Below are positions 11,219 to 12,870 of a stretch of 12,870 nucleotides of DNA, piece after piece. The notes beneath the pieces were generated by a model. The model did not search any database. It worked only from the letters and a program-made list of their open reading frames with translations, and had not been told where the DNA came from. Both the position numbers and the translations under genes were made by a program. Position 1 is the first letter of the stretch. The number at the start of each line of letters is the position of its first letter. The stretch is from an uncultured Dorea sp. Lineage in GTDB: Bacteria; Bacillota; Clostridia; Lachnospirales; Lachnospiraceae. The DNA is taken from positions 51,603-64,472 of the forward strand of contig CAJUBG010000012.1 of assembly GCA_910584575.1 (NCBI GenBank). Reading direction: 5' to 3'.

Positions 11219-12763
11219 ATGAAAGAGAGAAAGAGCGAAGCAAACGAAGCAAACAAACCAACACAAGCAAGCGAACCAACGAAGCGCAAGCCCACCCACC
11301 TACGCAAGACCATGTTAAGGAAGGTAATCCCCTATATCCTAGTAGGTTGCATCATCAGTAGTGCAGTAATGATGTCATATAATGAAGTCGAGGAAGTAAA
11401 AGCAGAAGCCATATCTATTACCGCCCTAACAGTATGCGCCCTTCTTGCGGTCATGGCTACAATGGGAATTACATACGCTACGCAAAACATACTAGAAACG
11501 TGGGAGGACGGAAACAACGCACTTGACCCTGACTATGAGGATATATACGACACGTGGAAAGAAGATTATAACGCTGAATGGAAAGTATTAGAAGGTAACG
11601 GAGGGGATAATAATGACGATTTACCCCCTGATTTTGACACACTAATGAAACAAATTGAGATTGCAGGTAATACTGCCGCTATAACAGTGGGTGCATGGAA
11701 TTTATTAAAAAAATCCGGAAAGAGTCTTTTGCAAAAATCCTATGAACTCGGTACACTTTTTGCAGATGTTACTATACCAGACGGGATGAATGTCCCTATT
11801 GAAGATATAGACAGTTCCACAGCCGCTATATTTCATTCAGATTCCGTTCATTTACTTGACTGGAAAGACGCAAAGGATATGATATTTTCATCAGTAAAGC
11901 CTATATGCTTTTCTGGTAGATATGTATATGTGATGTATGTTGCGCAAAATCTCTACCCGACAAAATCACGTGTTTATAAAGATGGTATACAAATCGGGGA
12001 GTGTCCTACATTACGTATGTCCGGTTCTACCCTTCTTTATAGTACCTTTATAAATGAAATAGAATATACTATACGCCGTCACGCTTCGGCTTATGATTAT
12101 ACGGTTATATCAAAATATCCTAAATTTAATACAGAAGAAGAAGCAGTAAACTACATGAAACAATTTATTGATTCTGATGAATCAAGGCAGGATGAACCGA
12201 TTTGGGTAACACCAGAATTACAGGACACTTACGAAAACAAAGGTCAATTTGAATTTCCCGAAAATGTACCGAATCCTTTAAGAGTTCCAAATATAGGCGA
12301 TTTGCAGGAATTAGCGCGAAGGCTTAACCCTGAGTCTAACCCCGACTATAACCCCGAAGAAGTACCGAAGTATATTAAGCAGTACATTAATGATTTGAAA
12401 GTTGACCCGAACCCCAATCCTAACCCGAACCCCAATCCTAACCCGAATCCCAACCCTGACAATCCGGATAAACCAGATAATCCAGACAATCCCACAAATA
12501 ACGATACTTTTTTAGCAGACCTAAAACACTTATTCCCGTTCTGCATCCCCTTCGATTTAGTAGACTGCTTCAAGCTATTTAATGCTGAACCCGTAACGCC
12601 CTGTGTGGAATTTCCCGTTCACTTCGGTATCATCAATTACGACCATACGTTTGTAATCGACTTAAAAGATTTTGATAAGGCGGCTGTTGTCTGCCGTTCT
12701 ACCTTCCTAATCATATACATGACTGGTCTGATACTTGCGACAAGGGCATTAATAAAAGGATAA
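11219..12763 (+). CDS. pIII-like adsorption / minor coat protein
   Basis: This 514-aa protein has a basic N-terminus. A signal-like hydrophobic stretch follows (about 36-54, VIPYILVGCIISSAVMMSY, followed by EVKAEA, a possible cleavage site), then a second hydrophobic segment (about 66-88). A long polar domain comes next (about 90-390). A low-complexity linker (396-428) consists of eight Pro-Asn pairs and then PDN/PDK units. The C-terminal domain contains HLFPFCIPFDLVDCFKLFNAEPVTPC and a membrane anchor (about 488-510) ending ATRALIKG. The FPFCIPFDL...AEPVxP segment plus anchor is, as I recall, characteristic of filamentous-phage-like elements in Firmicutes. Like Ff pIII, an exposed receptor-binding part would be tethered by a flexible linker to a virion-anchoring domain. 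AAGGAAGGGG lies about 6 nt before the ATG at 11219; the ATG at 11312 has none. Confidence 0.82.
   Translation: MKERKSEANEANKPTQASEPTKRKPTHLRKTMLRKVIPYILVGCIISSAVMMSYNEVEEVKAEAISITALTVCALLAVMATMGITYATQNILETWEDGNNALDPDYEDIYDTWKEDYNAEWKVLEGNGGDNNDDLPPDFDTLMKQIEIAGNTAAITVGAWNLLKKSGKSLLQKSYELGTLFADVTIPDGMNVPIEDIDSSTAAIFHSDSVHLLDWKDAKDMIFSSVKPICFSGRYVYVMYVAQNLYPTKSRVYKDGIQIGECPTLRMSGSTLLYSTFINEIEYTIRRHASAYDYTVISKYPKFNTEEEAVNYMKQFIDSDESRQDEPIWVTPELQDTYENKGQFEFPENVPNPLRVPNIGDLQELARRLNPESNPDYNPEEVPKYIKQYINDLKVDPNPNPNPNPNPNPNPNPDNPDKPDNPDNPTNNDTFLADLKHLFPFCIPFDLVDCFKLFNAEPVTPCVEFPVHFGIINYDHTFVIDLKDFDKAAVVCRSTFLIIYMTGLILATRALIKG
12406..12459 (+). repeat. 18-bp tandem repeats encoding the Pro-Asn linker
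   Basis: Three consecutive 18-bp units start at 12406, 12424 and 12442. The first two are identical (CCCGAACCCCAATCCTAA) and the third has three changes. Together they encode the (Pro-Asn)8 stretch, and more diverged AAT-CC-GA units continue to about 12491. Exact repetition at DNA level suggests recent slippage expansion, so linker length should vary between isolates. Confidence 0.85.
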
Positions 12764-12776
12764 AGGGGGAATTCCT

Positions 12777-12870
12777 ATGTTAGATTTTATGACAGCAATC
12801 ATTGAAAAGTTCTTAGATTGGGTTTTGAAGCTACTGCCCACAAGCCCATTTACATCATTTATTGAAGCGT
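12777..12870 (+). CDS. pVI-like minor coat protein, partial at the window edge
   Basis: Only the first 31 codons are visible: MLDFMTAIIEKFLDWVLKLL followed by PTSPFTSFIEA. The amphipathic start followed by LLPTSPF resembles proteins found directly after the pIII-like gene in filamentous phage elements of Firmicutes, where a pVI-like minor coat protein is expected. AAAGGGGG, overlapping the stop of the previous gene, lies 7 nt before the ATG at 12777. The gene continues out of the window, so its length and membrane spans cannot be checked. Confidence 0.65.
   Translation, partial: MLDFMTAIIEKFLDWVLKLLPTSPFTSFIEA

Overview
The window joins two kinds of DNA. Bases 1 to about 7,900 look like ordinary chromosome of a clostridial gut bacterium, most likely a Lachnospiraceae relative. 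The reasons are strong AGGAGG-type ribosome binding sites, a DUF896 / 5-formyltetrahydrofolate cyclo-ligase / DUF4250 / MiaB gene group, a GH127 beta-L-arabinofuranosidase with LamG and Ig-like domains, and a CmpB-type membrane protein. The species assignment is inference from gene content. No rRNA, tRNA or species marker is present.

Chromosomal part, left to right: a bidirectional terminator (about 116-161); a decayed ABC-transporter ATPase (173-490, minus); a four-helix membrane protein of the ABC_trans_CmpB family (514-930, minus) with a near-consensus promoter; an alkaline-phosphatase-superfamily phosphodiesterase (1021-2127, minus); a divergently transcribed GH127 enzyme (2260-5397, plus); a long shared terminator hairpin (5403-5449); and an overlapping minus-strand operon of a DUF896 protein, 5-FCL fused in frame to DUF4250, and MiaB (7839 down to 5459).

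From about 7,950 to the right edge all genes are on the plus strand and look like the left and middle part of an integrated filamentous (inovirus-type) phage. The order is: small unknown protein (8024), Lys/Thr-tailed putative DNA-binding protein (8376), putative ssDNA-binding protein (9453), a 640-bp gene-free structured region, single-TM protein (10434), 49-aa TM protein (10791), 53-aa major-coat-like protein (10967), Rho-independent terminator (11156-11187), 514-aa pIII-like adsorption protein with a Pro-Asn linker and C-terminal anchor (11219), and the start of a pVI-like protein (12777, cut by the window). This parallels the Ff order V-VII/IX-VIII-terminator-III-VI, down to the terminator behind the major coat gene. 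The pI/Zot morphogenesis ATPase, the replication initiator and the right end of the element would lie beyond the window.

The most unusual content is the cis-acting DNA of the phage part. (1) An 18-bp dyad, AGTTC-N8-GAACT, occurs six times, three of them in a 36-bp-period array, and a seventh site shares only the GTTC-N8-GAAC core. (2) Two bulged hairpins have identical 13-bp outer stems, different but compensated inner stems, and a conserved 10-nt T-rich bulge (TTTATCTYGA) resembling a rolling-circle nick site. (3) Four 24-bp tandem repeats, a nested outer stem and another 14-bp hairpin complete what looks like the replication origin and/or packaging region. (4) Twin GNRA-loop hairpins sit before the putative ssDNA-binding protein gene. 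Together these suggest a replication and regulation circuit in which one phage protein binds the dyads and a rolling-circle initiator, not in this window, acts on the hairpins. That circuit is inference; the repeats and stems are directly visible.
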